Positions 8,690-19,516 of a stretch of 54,189 bases of DNA are shown one piece after another; the first letter of the stretch is position 1, and each line of letters starts with the position of its first letter. Made by a program: the position numbers and the translations under genes. This stretch comes from Clostridia bacterium. Lineage in GTDB: Bacteria > Bacillota > Clostridia > Oscillospirales > RGIG8002. The stretch lies in NCBI GenBank assembly GCA_017620395.1, contig JAFZQJ010000030.1, forward strand, positions 1 through 54,189. Direction: 5' to 3'. The notes under the pieces are model-generated. The model was not told the DNA's origin, ran no database searches, and was given only the letters and a program-made list of their open reading frames with translations.

Positions 8690-10012
8690 TTACTCAAGGA
8701 ATCCCTTGTAGTGTCTCATCATCAGCTGGGACTCGATCGCTTCCATCGTGTCGAGCGCAACGCCGACGCAGATGAGGAGCGTGGTACCGCCGATGCCCAG
8801 GTTGCCGACCTGCGGGAACAGGATTCCGACAAGCACCGGGATTATCGCGATCAGCGCGACCGCGAAGGCGCCTATGAGCGTGATCTTGTTGAGTATCTTC
8901 TTGATGTACTGGACGGTCGGTTCGCCCGGACGGATGCCGGGGATCGAGCCGCTGTTCTTCCTCAGGTTATTCGCGATCTCCTGCGGATCGTAGGAAATCG
9001 AAATGTAGAAGAAGTTGAAGAAGATTATCAACAGGAAGAATACGATGGCGTATACCCAGGACCTCGGTCCGAACCACTTCTGGATGAAGACTATCCATCC
9101 CTGAGTCTGGTCCGCGAAGAACTCGGTGATCATCTGCGGCATGCTCACAAGGGAGCTGGCGAAGATGATGGACATAACGCCGGACATATTCAGCTTGAAG
9201 GGGATGTGGGTGCTCTGTCCGCCGTAGACCTTGCGGCCGACGACGCGCTTGGCGTACTGAACGGCTATGCGGCGTTCGGTCGCCGAGATTATCACGACGT
9301 AGACGATCATGAACAGTATGCCCAGAATGATCGCGGTCGCGAGGAGCCATTCGCTGTTGCGGTACAGCTCGATAAGATAGAGCACCAGGCTCTTGAAGTT
9401 CGCCAGAATACCGGCGAAGAGGATCATGGAGATACCGTTGCCGATACCCTTCTCGTTGATCTGTTCGCCCAGCCACATGACAAGCGCGGTGCCGGCCACG
9501 AAGCAGGCGATGATGACGATGGCTCTGAACCAGTCGCCGCCGCCGAAAGGCGTGTTGGTCGCGAGGACCGCCTGAGTCGATCCGTCTTCGAGCGTCGCGG
9601 TGTTGCGGGTCAGGGTGATGTAGTACACGAAGCCCTGCAGCAGACCGAGAGTGACGGCGACGTAACGGGTGATCTGCGCGATGCGCTTTCTGCCGTTCTC
9701 CTCATCCTTCGAGAGTCTCTCGAGGGCGGGGATCGCGACGGTCAGCAGCTGCATGATTATGGACGCGTTGATGAAGGGCGTGATGGACATCGCGAACAGC
9801 GTTGCGTTCTGGAACGCGCCGCCGGTCAGCAGTCCGAGGTACGTCGACAACGTGCCCTGCTGGCTCGATGCTGCCGCCTGGACGGCGTCGGGGTTCAGGA
9901 ACGGAACCATGACGTGGCATCCGAGACGGAAGATGAGAATGATGAAAAGGGTGTAGATGATCTTGCTTCTTATCTCCCGAACTCTGAAAGCGTTCTTAAG
10001 CGTCGAAAACAT
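8690..10012 (-). CDS. secY: Protein translocase subunit SecY
   Basis: 440 residues with ten predicted membrane segments and the conserved plug and loop region (FLNPDAVQ, MSITPFINASIIMQLL, GQSTHIPFKLNMSGVMSIIFA). Forms the channel through which the SipW-type signal peptides encoded later in the window would be exported. Its ATG overlaps the rplO stop (ATGA). Confidence 0.99.
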   Translation of the reverse strand: MFSTLKNAFRVREIRSKIIYTLFIILIFRLGCHVMVPFLNPDAVQAAASSQQGTLSTYLGLLTGGAFQNATLFAMSITPFINASIIMQLLTVAIPALERLSKDEENGRKRIAQITRYVAVTLGLLQGFVYYITLTRNTATLEDGSTQAVLATNTPFGGGDWFRAIVIIACFVAGTALVMWLGEQINEKGIGNGISMILFAGILANFKSLVLYLIELYRNSEWLLATAIILGILFMIVYVVIISATERRIAVQYAKRVVGRKVYGGQSTHIPFKLNMSGVMSIIFASSLVSMPQMITEFFADQTQGWIVFIQKWFGPRSWVYAIVFFLLIIFFNFFYISISYDPQEIANNLRKNSGSIPGIRPGEPTVQYIKKILNKITLIGAFAVALIAIIPVLVGILFPQVGNLGIGGTTLLICVGVALDTMEAIESQLMMRHYKGFLE

Positions 10013-10452
10013 CAGATCACCTCGGCCTTTCCGCCGGCAGCTTCAATCTTCTGCTGCGCAGCCTTGGTGAAGCCGGCCGCCTTGACGGTAAGCTTCTTGG
10101 TCAGCTCGCCGTTGGCGAGGATCCTTATGCCGTCGTTAGCCTTGGAGATAACGCCGGTGTCGAGGAGAAGCTGCGCGTCGACCACGGTGCCGTTGTCGAA
10201 ACGCTCGAGCTCATAGATATAGACCTCGACGAGCTTCTTGGCGAACACGTTCGTGAAGCCTCTCTTGGGCAGGCGTCTGGTGATGGGCATCTGGCCGCCT
10301 TCGAATCCGACACGGACTCCGCCGCCGGAGCGCGCGTTCTGTCCCTTGTGTCCTTTGCCGGCGGTCTTGCCGTTGCCGCTGCCCGCGCCTCTGCCTTTGC
10401 GCCATGCCTTTCTGGAATCGCCCTCGGCAGGTGTGAGATCACACAATTTCAT
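10012..10452 (-). CDS. rplO: Large ribosomal subunit protein uL15
   Basis: 146 residues starting [20 protein letters not shown], with the Gly/Arg/Lys-rich N-terminal extension ([20 protein letters not shown]) that runs into 23S rRNA. Normal length. Directly upstream of and overlapping secY, as in the spc operon. Confidence 0.98.
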   Translation of the reverse strand: MKLCDLTPAEGDSRKAWRKGRGAGSGNGKTAGKGHKGQNARSGGGVRVGFEGGQMPITRRLPKRGFTNVFAKKLVEVYIYELERFDNGTVVDAQLLLDTGVISKANDGIRILANGELTKKLTVKAAGFTKAAQQKIEAAGGKAEVI

Positions 10453-10467
10453 ACGCGTAGCACCTCC

Positions 10468-10665
10468 TTACAGTTCTTTGACTTCTACTAAGTAGCAGAT
10501 GTGGGCGAGCTTGCCGTTGGTCGCGTCATTGACGGGCTGAACGCTCTTGTCGCCGATCTTGCGAAGTCCCATGGAATTCGCGGTGGCGATGTGGCTCTTC
10601 TTCCTGCCGATGAGGGACTTGACGAGCTTGACTTCTACCTGCTTGTTGTTCTTTGCGGTAGCCAT
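10468..10665 (-). CDS. rpmD: Large ribosomal subunit protein uL30
   Basis: 65 residues. The core KLVKSLIGRKKSHIATANSM matches bacterial L30. A short N-terminal extension (MATAKNNKQ) and a C-terminal tail make it slightly longer than the usual 58-60 residues. Sits between rpsE and rplO. Confidence 0.97.
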   Translation of the reverse strand: MATAKNNKQVEVKLVKSLIGRKKSHIATANSMGLRKIGDKSVQPVNDATNGKLAHICYLVEVKEL

Positions 10666-10677
10666 AATTTATCCTCC

Positions 10678-11178
10678 CTATCCGACGATCTCGGCGGGCG
10701 TCTTTCCTCTGACTTCCGCCACCTGCTCTATGCTGCGCAGGCTCTTGAGTCCCTCCATCGTCGCGTAAACGACGTTGATGGGGTTGTTGGAACGAAGGCA
10801 CTTCGCTCTGACGTCTCTGACGCCGACCGCCTCGACGACGGCTCTGACGGCGCCCGACGCGATAACGCCGGTACCGGGGGCGGCGGGCTTGAGCATAACT
10901 CTGCCCGCGCCGAACGCGCCGATCGTTTCATGAGGAAGCGTGGTGCCCTTCAGGGCGACCTTGACGAGGTTCTTCTTGGCGTCTTCGATACCCTTGCGGA
11001 TGGCGTCCGGAACTTCGCCGGCCTTGCCCAGACCTACGCCGACGGTGCCGTTTCCGTCACCGACGACGACGATCGCGGCGAACTTGTAGATACGTCCGCC
11101 CTTGACGGTCTTGGATACGCGGTTTATGGCGACTACCTTTTCGGTAAGTTCAAACTGCTGTGCATCTATTCTTGACAT
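10678..11178 (-). CDS. rpsE: Small ribosomal subunit protein uS5
   Basis: 166 residues. The start [11 protein letters not shown] is chosen because GGGGAGGAATACG precedes it; a Met five codons upstream overlaps rplR. The S5 signature [21 protein letters not shown] is complete. S5 contributes to mRNA helicase activity and decoding accuracy. Confidence 0.98.
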   Translation of the reverse strand: MSRIDAQQFELTEKVVAINRVSKTVKGGRIYKFAAIVVVGDGNGTVGVGLGKAGEVPDAIRKGIEDAKKNLVKVALKGTTLPHETIGAFGAGRVMLKPAAPGTGVIASGAVRAVVEAVGVRDVRAKCLRSNNPINVVYATMEGLKSLRSIEQVAEVRGKTPAEIVG

Positions 11179-11192
11179 CGTATTCCTCCCCA

Positions 11193-11552
11193 TCAGAACT
11201 TCAGTCCGTTTTCACGGGCCGCTTCGGCGAGAGCCTGTACTCTGCCGTGATAGATGTAACCGCCGCGGTCGAAAACGACGTTCTCGATGCCGGCGTCCAG
11301 CGCCTTCTTCGCGATAAGCTCGCCGACCTTCTTGGCGCCTTCCTTGTTGCCTCCGCTGACGCCGAAGCCCTTCTCGAGAGAAGAGGCGGCGACCAGCGTC
11401 TTGCCGGCGACGTCGTCGATGATCTGGGCGTAGATGTTGCTCGTGCTGCGATAAACGCTCAGGCGCGGTCTTTCGGGAGTTCCGGATATCTTGTTCCTGA
11501 CTCTGAAGTGTCTCTTGAGTCTGGCAGCGTTGGAATCTTTCTTATTGATCAT
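11193..11552 (-). CDS. rplR: Large ribosomal subunit protein uL18
   Basis: 119 residues with [20 protein letters not shown] at the N-terminus and the C-terminal [20 protein letters not shown]. Binds 5S rRNA with L5. Standard position between rplF and rpsE. Confidence 0.98.
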   Translation of the reverse strand: MINKKDSNAARLKRHFRVRNKISGTPERPRLSVYRSTSNIYAQIIDDVAGKTLVAASSLEKGFGVSGGNKEGAKKVGELIAKKALDAGIENVVFDRGGYIYHGRVQALAEAARENGLKF

Positions 11553-11565
11553 ATCTTCTCACTCC

Positions 11566-12114
11566 TTACTTCGCGGTCTTGCCGGCCTTGCCTTCCTTGC
11601 GGCGGATGTGCTCGGTCACGTACTTGATGCCCTTGCCCTTATAGGGTTCCGGCGGACGCTTTTCTCTGACTTCCGCGGCAAACTGGCCGACCTTCTGCTT
11701 ATCGGGACCGGAAATGATGATCTTGTTCGGGCCGGGGACGTCGATGGTGATGCCGTCGATCTCGTCCATAACGACCTGATGGGAATAACCGAGATTCATG
11801 ACCAGCTGCTTGCCCTGCTTCTGGGCTCTGTAACCGGTGCCGTTGACCTCGAGCTCCTTGGAGAAGCCGTCGGTGACGCCAACGACCATATTGTGGAGCA
11901 GCGCGCGGGTAAGACCGTGGAGCGCTCTGTTCTCCTTCTCGTCGTCGGGACGTTCAACGGTGATCTGTCCGTCTTCCATAGTCAGCTTCATCGTGGGGCA
12001 GAGGGGCTGCTCAAGGGTTCCCTTGGGGCCCTTTACCGTTACGACGTTGCCTTCCTTGATATCGACGGTAACTCCGGCGGGGATGACGATAGGCTTTTTA
12101 CCGATTCGTGACAT
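11566..12114 (-). CDS. rplF: Large ribosomal subunit protein uL6
   Basis: 182 residues starting [19 protein letters not shown], two L6 domains, and the C-terminal signature [20 protein letters not shown]. Sits near the factor-binding site of the 50S subunit. Confidence 0.98.
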   Translation of the reverse strand: MSRIGKKPIVIPAGVTVDIKEGNVVTVKGPKGTLEQPLCPTMKLTMEDGQITVERPDDEKENRALHGLTRALLHNMVVGVTDGFSKELEVNGTGYRAQKQGKQLVMNLGYSHQVVMDEIDGITIDVPGPNKIIISGPDKQKVGQFAAEVREKRPPEPYKGKGIKYVTEHIRRKEGKAGKTAK

Positions 12115-12127
12115 TTCTCTTCCTCCC

Positions 12128-12526
12128 TTACCAGACGAAGGCGAGAACTTCGCCGCCGATGTTTTCCTTGCGCGCCACTCTGTCGGTCATAACGCCCTTG
12201 GAGGTGGACACGATGGCTATTCCCAGACCGCGCATGACCTTCGGAAGCTCCTCGCTCGACGCGTAAATGCGGAGACCGGGCTTCGAAACTCTGCGGAGTC
12301 CCTGAATGACCTGCGATTTGTTGGGACCGTACTTCAGGACGATGCGGATTATTCCCTGCTTACCGTCCTCGATATTGGTCCAGCTCTTGATATATCCCTC
12401 GTCCAGAAGCACCTGAGCAATAGCCTTCTTTATGTTGGACGCAGGAACATCAACCGAATCGTGCTTTGCCGAATTCGCGTTACGGATACGGGTGAGCATA
12501 TCGGCAATGGAATCTGTTGTCTGCAT
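12128..12526 (-). CDS. rpsH: Small ribosomal subunit protein uS8
   Basis: 132 residues beginning [18 protein letters not shown] and ending with the conserved [21 protein letters not shown]8 binds the central domain of 16S rRNA and represses the spc operon in some bacteria. Confidence 0.98.
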   Translation of the reverse strand: MQTTDSIADMLTRIRNANSAKHDSVDVPASNIKKAIAQVLLDEGYIKSWTNIEDGKQGIIRIVLKYGPNKSQVIQGLRRVSKPGLRIYASSEELPKVMRGLGIAIVSTSKGVMTDRVARKENIGGEVLAFVW

Positions 12527-12553
12527 TATTTCTTCCTCCTTATAAAGCGGTTA

Positions 12554-12739
12554 TTACCAGGACGCCTTCTTGACGCCGGGGATGTAGCCCTTGTAAGCCA
12601 GCTCGCGGAAGCATATTCTGCATATGCCGTACTTGCGGAGATACGCGTGCGGTCTGCCGCATATCTTGCAACGGTTGTAGGCACGCGTGGAGAACTTCGG
12701 CGTACGCTGCTGCTTTATCTTCATTGACGTTTTAGCCAT
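12554..12739 (-). CDS. rpsN: Small ribosomal subunit protein uS14, type Z
   Basis: 61 residues, the short zinc-binding form: CKICG and CRICFRE provide the four Cys ligands, as in Gram-positive S14 type Z. Precedes rpsH by 27 bp. Confidence 0.98.
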   Translation of the reverse strand: MAKTSMKIKQQRTPKFSTRAYNRCKICGRPHAYLRKYGICRICFRELAYKGYIPGVKKASW

Positions 12740-12752
12740 AACTTTTCTCCTC

Positions 12753-13292
12753 CTACTTCGCGAACGGAGCGCCCATCAGCGTGAGCAGCTCTTTGGCTTC
12801 TTCGTCGTTGGGCGCGGTGGTGACGAACACTACGTTCATACCGCGGACCTTCTCGACCTTGTCATACTCGATCTCGGGGAATATCAGCTGCTCCTTCAGG
12901 CCGAGCGCGTAGTTTCCTCTGCCGTCGAAGGCGTCCGGGTTGATGCCGCGGAAGTCTCTGACGCGGGGAAGCGCCACGGAGAAGAGGCGGTCGACGAACT
13001 CGTACATCATGTCGCCGCGAAGGGTGACCTTGACGCCGATGCTCATGCCCTCTCTCAGCTTGAAGTTAGCGACCGACTTCTTCGCCTTGGTGACGACCGG
13101 TCTCTGACCGGTGATCGTGGCGACGTCCTTTACGATCGCGTCAAGCGCTTTCTGATTGTCCTTGCAGTCGCCCGCTCCGACGTTGACGATGACCTTGTCA
13201 AGCTTGGGTATCTGCATTACGCTCTTGTACTCAAACTTCTTCATGAGCGCGGGAGCGACTTCGTTTTTATAAAAGTCCTTTAATCTTGCCAT
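12753..13292 (-). CDS. rplE: Large ribosomal subunit protein uL5
   Basis: 179 residues from [20 protein letters not shown]. The longer open frame upstream overlaps the end of rplX and is rejected. The conserved [15 protein letters not shown] and the C-terminal MNVVFVTTA are present. Binds 5S rRNA. Confidence 0.98.
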   Translation of the reverse strand: MARLKDFYKNEVAPALMKKFEYKSVMQIPKLDKVIVNVGAGDCKDNQKALDAIVKDVATITGQRPVVTKAKKSVANFKLREGMSIGVKVTLRGDMMYEFVDRLFSVALPRVRDFRGINPDAFDGRGNYALGLKEQLIFPEIEYDKVEKVRGMNVVFVTTAPNDEEAKELLTLMGAPFAK

Positions 13293-13303
13293 CTCTACTC
13301 TCC

Positions 13304-13654
13304 TCACTTGAAGGTCTTTCCGCAGTCCGCGCGGCGGCACTTGCGGAGCTTCGTCACGTTGCCCTTGGCGTCGACGCTGACTTCATGACCGACTCTGGTG
13401 GGCTTGCCGCACTTGGGGCAGACAAGCATTACCTTGCTGGCGTGAAGAGCGCCCTCGGCGGCGATGATACCGCCCTGCTCGCCCTGCTTGCGGGGTTTGA
13501 CGTGCTTTTGCTTTATGTTGCGTCCCTCGACGATGACCTTGCCCTCTTTCGGGGAAACGGCCACGACCTTGCCGGTCTTGCCGACGTCGCCGTTCTTGCC
13601 GTGTCTGCCGCTGATGACCATTACGGTATCGCCGGTCTTAACATGTACTTTCAT
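13304..13654 (-). CDS. rplX: Large ribosomal subunit protein uL24, with zinc-finger-like tail
   Basis: 116 residues. KOW domain at the N-terminus ([18 protein letters not shown]). The C-terminal part carries [11 protein letters not shown] and a second Cys pair ([11 protein letters not shown]), a tail seen in a subset of L24 proteins. L24 is an assembly initiator of the 50S subunit. Confidence 0.98.
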   Translation of the reverse strand: MKVHVKTGDTVMVISGRHGKNGDVGKTGKVVAVSPKEGKVIVEGRNIKQKHVKPRKQGEQGGIIAAEGALHASKVMLVCPKCGKPTRVGHEVSVDAKGNVTKLRKCRRADCGKTFK

Positions 13655-13669
13655 TCTCGTTCCTCCCCA

Positions 13670-14038
13670 TCAAAGCACTTCGGGCGCGAGGCTGAGGATC
13701 TTCATGTAATCCTTTTCTCTCAGCTCTCTGGCGACCGGTCCAAAGATACGGGTACCTCTGGGGTTCTTGTCTTCCTTGATGATAACCGCCGCATTTTCAT
13801 CGAAGCGGATGGTGGAGCCGTCGTCACGGCGGAGCTCCTTCGCGGTGCGCACGATAACGCAGCGAACGACCTCGCCCTTCTTGACGACGCCGCCCGGCGC
13901 GGCCTTCTTGACGGAAGCCACGACGACGTCTCCGATGCCGGCGTATCTCCGGCGGGTGCCTCCCAGAACACGGATGCACATAAGCTCCTTCGCTCCGGTA
14001 TTGTCCGCCGCTTTAAGATAGGTCTGCATTTGTATCAT
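13670..14038 (-). CDS. rplN: Large ribosomal subunit protein uL14
   Basis: 122 residues starting [20 protein letters not shown], with the signature [20 protein letters not shown]. Normal length and position between rpsQ and rplX. Confidence 0.99.
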   Translation of the reverse strand: MIQMQTYLKAADNTGAKELMCIRVLGGTRRRYAGIGDVVVASVKKAAPGGVVKKGEVVRCVIVRTAKELRRDDGSTIRFDENAAVIIKEDKNPRGTRIFGPVARELREKDYMKILSLAPEVL

Positions 14039-14069
14039 AATACGTTTTCCTCCTTAAACCGAAAGCGAA

Positions 14070-14324
14070 TTACTTCGCCTTCTCGACGATCTCAACCAGT
14101 CTCCAGCGCTTATCCTTGGAGATCGGCCTCGTTTCCATGACGCGGACGACGTCGCCGATCGCGCACTCGTTGTTTTCGTCATGGGCCTTCAGCTTGTAAG
14201 TTCTCTTAACGACTTTTTTGTAAAGCGGGTGCTTGACGTGCTCCTCGATGGCGACGACGACCGTCTTATCCATCTTGTCGCTTACGACCTTGCCGACACG
14301 CTCTTTTCTGAGATTTCTTTCCAT
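14070..14324 (-). CDS. rpsQ: Small ribosomal subunit protein uS17
   Basis: 84 residues, with the OB-fold sequence [20 protein letters not shown] and the signature [20 protein letters not shown]. Its first base coincides with the last base of the rpmC stop codon. Confidence 0.98.
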   Translation of the reverse strand: MERNLRKERVGKVVSDKMDKTVVVAIEEHVKHPLYKKVVKRTYKLKAHDENNECAIGDVVRVMETRPISKDKRWRLVEIVEKAK

Positions 14325-14539
14325 TACTTATCGGCTCCTCCCGCAGCGGCTATCTCTTTTTCGCGGATAACCGTCTTGACTCTCGCGATGTCCTTCTTGA
14401 CGAGGTTGATCCTGACGGGGTTCGTCAGCTGGTTGATCGCGTGCTGGAAGCGAAGGTTGAACAGCTCTTCCTTCAGCTCCTTGAGCTGATCGTTCAGCTC
14501 GATCACGCTGAGTTCTTTAAGCTCTTTTACGTTTTTCAC
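14324..14539 (-). CDS. rpmC: Large ribosomal subunit protein uL29
   Basis: 71 residues. A GTG start (14539) is chosen: it overlaps the rplP stop as GTGA, has GAGGAGG upstream inside rplP, and gives the usual L29 N-terminus [14 protein letters not shown]. The upstream ATG of the longer frame would overlap rplP by 43 bp. Coupled translation with rplP is likely. Confidence 0.96.
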   Translation of the reverse strand: MKNVKELKELSVIELNDQLKELKEELFNLRFQHAINQLTNPVRINLVKKDIARVKTVIREKEIAAAGGADK

Positions 14540-14961
14540 TTCGCTTCGACCTCCTCTTCCCTGGTCACAAAGCGGCACTTGATAGGCAGCTTGTGGGCGG
14601 CGAGTCGGAGCGCCTCCTTGGCGGTGGCTTCCGGTACTCCGGCGATCTCAAACAGGACTCTGCCCGGCTTGACGACCGCTACCCAGTACTCCGGCGAACC
14701 TTTACCGGAACCCATGCGGGTCTCGGCCGGCTTCTCGGTCACGGGCTTGTGCGGGAAAATCTTGATGTAGACGTTACCGCCTCTCTTGATGTAACGCGTG
14801 AGCGCGATACGGGCGGCTTCTATCTGGTTGCTGGTGATCCAGCTCGGCTCGAGGGCCTGGAGGCCGTATTCGCCGTTGGTCACCTTGTTGCCGCGGAGCG
14901 CTTTGCCCTTAAGGCGGCCGCGCTGCTGCTTGCGGTATTTAACTCTCTTCGGGATAAGCAT
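14536..14961 (-). CDS. rplP: Large ribosomal subunit protein uL16
   Basis: 141 residues beginning [20 protein letters not shown], with [20 protein letters not shown] and [20 protein letters not shown]. Contacts the A-site tRNA elbow. Its start overlaps the rpsC stop (ATGA) and its end overlaps rpmC. Confidence 0.99.
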   Translation of the reverse strand: MLIPKRVKYRKQQRGRLKGKALRGNKVTNGEYGLQALEPSWITSNQIEAARIALTRYIKRGGNVYIKIFPHKPVTEKPAETRMGSGKGSPEYWVAVVKPGRVLFEIAGVPEATAKEALRLAAHKLPIKCRFVTREEEVEAK

Positions 14962-15629
14962 CAGCGGTTACCCCCTCTTCTTCTCTGAGTGTTTCCGGAA
15001 TCGGCAAGGACTTCGCCCTTGTAGATCCAGACCTTGACGCCGATAACGCCGTAGGTGGTGTGCGCTTCGGCGAAACCGTAGTCGATATCCGCGCGCAGAG
15101 TCTGCAGCGGAATGGTGCCCTCGTGATAATGCTCGGTACGGGCGATCTCGGCGCCGCCGAGACGACCGCTGACGCAGGTCTTGATACCCTTCGCGCCGAG
15201 CTTCATCGTTCTGCCGATCGCCTGCTTAAGGGCGCGGCGGAAGGAAACGCGCTTCTCGAGCTGCTGCGCGACGTTCTCGGCAACCAGCTGAGCGTTAAGA
15301 TCGGGCTCCTTGATGGCGACGGCGTTGAGCATGACCGGCTTGGAAGCGATCTTCTCGACGTCGGCGCGGAGCGCCTCGATGCCTTCGCCGTTTCTGCCGA
15401 TAATCATACCGGGTCTGGCGCAGTACACGTTGATGCGGATCTTCGCGTTATCGCGCTCTATCTCGAGACGGGCGACGCCCGCGTCATAGAGCTTCTTCTT
15501 CAGGAATTCCCTGATCTTGTAGTCCTCGACAAGCAGATCGCCGAACTCTTCGTCCTTCGCGTACCACTTGGAGTCCCATCCTTTGATGACGCCTACACGG
15601 AGACCGTGCGGATTAACTTTCTGTCCCAT
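14961..15629 (-). CDS. rpsC: Small ribosomal subunit protein uS3
   Basis: 222 residues starting [20 protein letters not shown]. The KH domain has the loop [20 protein letters not shown]. The C-terminal domain ends with [15 protein letters not shown]. Forms the mRNA entry tunnel with S4 and S5. Confidence 0.99.
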   Translation of the reverse strand: MGQKVNPHGLRVGVIKGWDSKWYAKDEEFGDLLVEDYKIREFLKKKLYDAGVARLEIERDNAKIRINVYCARPGMIIGRNGEGIEALRADVEKIASKPVMLNAVAIKEPDLNAQLVAENVAQQLEKRVSFRRALKQAIGRTMKLGAKGIKTCVSGRLGGAEIARTEHYHEGTIPLQTLRADIDYGFAEAHTTYGVIGVKVWIYKGEVLADSGNTQRRRGGNR

Positions 15630-15641
15630 TGATCTGCCTCC

Positions 15642-15980
15642 TTACTCTTCGCGTTCTTTGAGAACGACGGTTATGTGCGAGGTGCGCTTGAGAATGCGCG
15701 CCGCGCTGCCCTTCGCTCTCGGTCTGATCCTCTTGAGGGTCGGGCCGGGGGTCACGAAGCACTCGGCTACGTAAAGCTTGGAGCGGTCCATGCCGTTGTT
15801 GTTCTCGGCGTTCGCGGCGGCGGATCTGACGAGCTTCTCAACGTCTCTGCAAACGAGCTTCGGCGTGTTGCTCAGGATCGCCAGCGCCTCTCTGAGGTCC
15901 TTATTTCTGATAAGGTCGAGGACAATTTTTACTTTTCTGGGAGATACTCTCAGGTATCTCAGATGCGCAATAGCCTGCAT
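15642..15980 (-). CDS. rplV: Large ribosomal subunit protein uL22
   Basis: 112 residues from [20 protein letters not shown]. The longer frame upstream overlaps the end of rpsS and is rejected; GGGAGAATTTTT precedes the chosen ATG. The beta-hairpin region that lines the exit tunnel ([17 protein letters not shown]) is intact. Confidence 0.98.
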   Translation of the reverse strand: MQAIAHLRYLRVSPRKVKIVLDLIRNKDLREALAILSNTPKLVCRDVEKLVRSAAANAENNNGMDRSKLYVAECFVTPGPTLKRIRPRAKGSAARILKRTSHITVVLKEREE

Positions 15981-15996
15981 AAAAATTCTCCCTTCC

Positions 15997-16275
15997 TTAC
16001 TTCGTGTTGGAGGTCTTGCTGCCCGAGTGCGACCTGAAGGTACGCGTGGGGGCAAACTCTCCCAGTCTGTGGCCGACCATATCCTCCGTCACGTACACCG
16101 GAACGTGCTTGCGTCCGTCGTGAACGGCGATCGTGTGGCCGACGAAATCCGGAAAGATGGTGGACGCTCTGCTCCAGGTCTTGAGAACGCGCTTCTCGCC
16201 GGCTTTGTTCATTTCAATGATCCTGTTGTAAAGACGCTGCTCTACAAACGGACCCTTTTTAATGCTTCTTCCCAT
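15997..16275 (-). CDS. rpsS: Small ribosomal subunit protein uS19
   Basis: 92 residues, [19 protein letters not shown] at the N-terminus and [16 protein letters not shown] near the C-terminus, the standard S19 signature. Lies between rplB and rplV. Confidence 0.99.
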   Translation of the reverse strand: MGRSIKKGPFVEQRLYNRIIEMNKAGEKRVLKTWSRASTIFPDFVGHTIAVHDGRKHVPVYVTEDMVGHRLGEFAPTRTFRSHSGSKTSNTK

Positions 16276-16296
16276 AAGTCTCTTTCCTCCCTCGCA

Positions 16297-17130
16297 TTAC
16301 TTACCGTTGCGGCGCTTGACAATGAACTTGTCAGTGCGGTGGTTCTTCTTGCGGGTCTTGTATCCCAGCGCGGGCTTGCCCCAAGGAGTGACAGGGCCGG
16401 GACGGCCGATCGGGGATTTGCCTTCGCCGCCGCCGTGCGGGTGGTCGTTCGGGTTCATGACGGAACCGCGGACCGTGGGACGGATGCCTCTGTGACGGGT
16501 GCGTCCGGCCTTACCGACGTTGACGTTCTCATGGTCGATGTTCGACGCCTGGCCGATGCTGGCGATGCAGCGGACGGAGATGAGGCGGACTTCGCCGGAG
16601 GGAAGTCTGACCTGGGCGTATTCGCCCTCCTTCGCCATAAGCTGCGCCATGGTGCCGGCGCTGCGGACGAGCTGGCCGCCCCTGCCGGGGTGAAGCTCGA
16701 TGTTGTAGATGAAGGTACCGACCGGAATGGAGCTTATCGGCAGGGTGTTGCCGGGCTTGATGTCCGCGGCCGCGCCGTTGACGATAACGTCGCCGACCTT
16801 CAGCTTGTGAGGCGCTATGATGTACGCCTTCTCGCCGTCTTCGTACTTCACCAGAGCGATGAAGGAGGAACGGTTGGGATCGTATTCAAGAGACTGCACC
16901 GTCGCGGGCATATCCTGCTTGGCGCGCTTGAAATCGATGATCCTGTACTTCTGTCTGTTGCCGCCGCCCTGATGGCGAACGGTGATCCTGCCGTAAGAGT
17001 TTCTGCCCGCGTGCTTCTTCTTGGGAGCCAGCAGGCTCTTCTCCGGCTTGACCTTGGAAAGCTCGGTATAATCCGTGACGGTCATGCCTCTGCGGCCCGG
17101 AGTCGTCGGATTATAAGTTTTTATAGCCAT
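16297..17130 (-). CDS. rplB: Large ribosomal subunit protein uL2
   Basis: 277 residues beginning [20 protein letters not shown], with the C-terminal signature [20 protein letters not shown] that includes the conserved His near the peptidyl transferase centre. Normal length. A 54-bp gap separates it from rplW. Confidence 0.99.
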   Translation of the reverse strand: MAIKTYNPTTPGRRGMTVTDYTELSKVKPEKSLLAPKKKHAGRNSYGRITVRHQGGGNRQKYRIIDFKRAKQDMPATVQSLEYDPNRSSFIALVKYEDGEKAYIIAPHKLKVGDVIVNGAAADIKPGNTLPISSIPVGTFIYNIELHPGRGGQLVRSAGTMAQLMAKEGEYAQVRLPSGEVRLISVRCIASIGQASNIDHENVNVGKAGRTRHRGIRPTVRGSVMNPNDHPHGGGEGKSPIGRPGPVTPWGKPALGYKTRKKNHRTDKFIVKRRNGK

Positions 17131-17184
17131 AATTCAATCTCCTTAAACAAATTCTCCCGCTGTTTAGTGCGGATAATCGCTCAC

Positions 17185-17475
17185 TTACATGAGTCCCTCG
17201 AAGAACTCGATGGGCTTGCTTTCCTTCGTGAGCTTGACGATCGCTTTTTTCCAGGCGGAGGTGTAACCGGACGTGTAGCCCTGTCTCCTCGGCTTGCCCT
17301 TCATGTTGATCGTGTGGACGTCGGCGACCTTGACGTTGAACAGCTCCTCGACCGCAGCGGCGATCTGGGCTTTGTTGGCGCGGGGCGCGACCTTGAAGGT
17401 GTAGCGCTTATAGGTAACGCCGTCCATGGAGTTTTCGGTGATGATGGGTCTGAGAATAATATCCTGAGCCGTCAT
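17185..17475 (-). CDS. rplW: Large ribosomal subunit protein uL23
   Basis: 96 residues with DIILRPIITENSM and KGKPRRQGYTSGYTSAWKKA. L23 is the docking site for trigger factor and SRP at the tunnel exit. The start overlaps the rplD stop by one base. Confidence 0.98.
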   Translation of the reverse strand: MTAQDIILRPIITENSMDGVTYKRYTFKVAPRANKAQIAAAVEELFNVKVADVHTINMKGKPRRQGYTSGYTSAWKKAIVKLTKESKPIEFFEGLM

Positions 17476-18095
17476 TACGCATACACCTCCTGCAGCTTCT
17501 CGACAGCGTCCTTCGCGATGACGAGGCTGTCGTACTTGATGAGGTCATAGGTGCTGATGTTGTTCAGCGGAATGACCTTGACGCCCTCGATGTTGCGGGC
17601 GCTGCGGTAGATGATATTGTCGGATTCCGCGGTGACGAGCAGCGCGTTGGCGACGTTCATCTCTTCCAGCATCTTGACGATGCTCTTGGTCTTTATCTCG
17701 TCGAGCTTCAGCTCGTCGATGACGTAGATCTCTTCCTCGCCGGCTTTGACGGAGAGGGCGCTCTTGAGCGCGAGGCGTCTGGCCTTCTTGTTGATCTCGT
17801 AGCTGTAGTCCCTAGGCTTGGGAGCGAAGGCGATACCGCCGTGAGTCCACTGCGGAGCGCGGGTCGAACCCTGTCTCGCTCTGCCGGTGCCCTTCTGGCG
17901 CCACGGCTTCTTGCCGCCGCCGCTTACTTCGGCGCGGGTCAGCGCGGACTGCGTGCCCTGACGGCAGTTGGCCAGGTGGTTCTTGACCGCCGCGTGCATG
18001 ACCGCGGTGTTGGGCTCGATGCCGAAAATCGCGTCGTTGAGGTCGAAATCGCCGACCTTCTTGCCGCTGATGTTATAAAGTCCAGCCTTTGCCAT
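17475..18095 (-). CDS. rplD: Large ribosomal subunit protein uL4
   Basis: 206 residues. The loop that reaches into the exit tunnel ([20 protein letters not shown]) is intact. In enteric bacteria L4 also controls its own S10 operon through the leader RNA; whether that applies to the leader seen here is unknown. Adjacent to rplC with a one-base overlap. Confidence 0.99.
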   Translation of the reverse strand: MAKAGLYNISGKKVGDFDLNDAIFGIEPNTAVMHAAVKNHLANCRQGTQSALTRAEVSGGGKKPWRQKGTGRARQGSTRAPQWTHGGIAFAPKPRDYSYEINKKARRLALKSALSVKAGEEEIYVIDELKLDEIKTKSIVKMLEEMNVANALLVTAESDNIIYRSARNIEGVKVIPLNNISTYDLIKYDSLVIAKDAVEKLQEVYA

Positions 18096-18730
18096 TATTT
18101 GTTACCTCCCTTGACAGCCGCCGTAACGGTGACGATGCCGCCCTTGTTGCCCGGGACGGCGCCCTTGACCGCGATCACGTTGTTCTCGGCGTCAACCTTG
18201 ACGACGATGAGGTTCTGAACGGTGATCTTCTCGTTGCCCATTCTGCCGGGCATCCGGGTTCCCTTGAACACGCGGGAAGGGTCGGAGTTCATGCCCGTCG
18301 AACCGACGCTGCGGTGGACGGGGCCGGCGCCGTGGCTCATCGGGAGCCTGTGAGCGCCGTAACGCTTGATGGTGCCCGCGGTGCCCTTGCCCTTGGATAC
18401 GCCGCTGACGTCGACAACGTCGCCTTCAGCGAAAACGTCAGCCTTGATAACGTCGCCGACGTTGTATTCACCCTCGAGCTTGAACTCCCTGAGGAACTTC
18501 TTGGGGGCGGCGCCCGCCTTAGCGAAGTGTCCCTTTTCGGGCTTGTTCACATTCTTTTCCGCGGCGTCAGCGAATCCGAGCTGAAGCGCCTCGTAGCCGT
18601 CGGTCTCGACCGTCTTCTTCTGGATCACCGTGCAGGGACCCGCCTCGATAACGGTAACGGGGGTAACGTTTCCGTCCTCGTCGAAGATCTGAGTCATACC
18701 GAGCTTTCTGCCGATAATGGCCTTTGTCAT
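18095..18730 (-). CDS. rplC: Large ribosomal subunit protein uL3
   Basis: 211 residues starting [20 protein letters not shown], with the central extension [20 protein letters not shown] that approaches the peptidyl transferase centre, and [16 protein letters not shown] 79-bp gap separates it from rpsJ. Confidence 0.99.
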   Translation of the reverse strand: MTKAIIGRKLGMTQIFDEDGNVTPVTVIEAGPCTVIQKKTVETDGYEALQLGFADAAEKNVNKPEKGHFAKAGAAPKKFLREFKLEGEYNVGDVIKADVFAEGDVVDVSGVSKGKGTAGTIKRYGAHRLPMSHGAGPVHRSVGSTGMNSDPSRVFKGTRMPGRMGNEKITVQNLIVVKVDAENNVIAVKGAVPGNKGGIVTVTAAVKGGNK

Positions 18731-18809
18731 TTCTTTTTCCTCCTTTGGTTATTGGTTGGCCGCGGTTTCTTCATTATATATATAAACCTCGGTCAACTTG
18801 ACCCTCCGC

Positions 18810-19121
18810 TCAGTTTCTGATCTCCATCTCGACGCCGGCGGGCAGCTCGAAGCTGGCAAGCGCCTCCATGGTCTTGGCGGACGGATTCAGTATGTCAATG
18901 AGGCGCTTGTGCGTTCTCATCTCAAACTGCTCTCTGGAATCCTTGTACTTGTGGACCGCGCGGAGTATCGTGACGATCTCCTTCTTGGTCGGAAGCGGGA
19001 TGGGGCCGGAGACCTTCGCTCCGGTGCGCTCCGCGGCTTCGACGATCTTCGCGGCGGACGCGTCGATCAGCTGATGATCGTACGCCTTGAGTCTGATTCT
19101 GACTTTCTCTTTGTTTGCCAT
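18810..19121 (-). CDS. rpsJ: Small ribosomal subunit protein uS10
   Basis: 103 residues, [20 protein letters not shown] onward, with [20 protein letters not shown]. First gene of the operon; AGGAGGAAAAA precedes the ATG. S10 is also the NusE component of antitermination complexes. No elongation-factor gene lies upstream; the operon begins at its own promoter. Confidence 0.99.
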   Translation of the reverse strand: MANKEKVRIRLKAYDHQLIDASAAKIVEAAERTGAKVSGPIPLPTKKEIVTILRAVHKYKDSREQFEMRTHKRLIDILNPSAKTMEALASFELPAGVEMEIRN

Positions 19122-19510
19122 GTGTGTTTTTCCTCCTACCGAAAATAGATTAGCCCCGGAAGCGTGTCTTTTTCTGACACGCCGCCGAGCGTTTCGCCCC
19201 TGCCCGTTAAATAACCGGCAGAGCCGCAGTTGCCGCAGTCACCGGAGCATAACGCATATTTTCGGGTTACCGAATACGTCACCGGGCACGGCCGTCCGAT
19301 TTGCACGGACGTTGGCGTCGGGGGTGTCCCCTCCGCCGGAGCTCCGCGGAAATAACCCGTCTCTGGGACGGCAACCTCCCGCTTCATCGCTCCCGTAGGT
19401 CTGTTCGTACTGCCGCGGCCGCCGCCGGAGTAACGACTTCCGGCCGCCGGATCCGCGCCGTCTGCGCTCGCTGCGCAGGCTTCCGCAGTATGGGGTTTAA
19501 CAAACCACGC
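19122..19510 (-). promoter_or_regulatory. Long 5' leader of the S10 operon
   Basis: About 390 nt between the promoter and rpsJ with no credible coding frame. It is GC-rich and can form several hairpins on the minus strand, for example GCGTGTC/GACACGC (19162-19182, AGAAAAA loop) 40 nt before the rpsJ start and CGTCCG/CGGACG (19294-19311). A regulatory role (ribosomal-protein binding or attenuation) is inferred from length and structure only. No known leader family was recognised. Confidence 0.5.
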
Positions 19511-19516
19511 TCGGCA

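Noticed and set aside
7913..10216. 767-codon plus-strand frame opposite adk and secY, and others opposite most ribosomal genes
   Set aside because: Entirely antisense to well-identified conserved genes; long antisense frames are expected at this GC content.
19136..19387. 83-codon leader peptide in the S10 leader
   Set aside because: No ribosome-binding site and no similarity recognised; the region is better explained as structured RNA.
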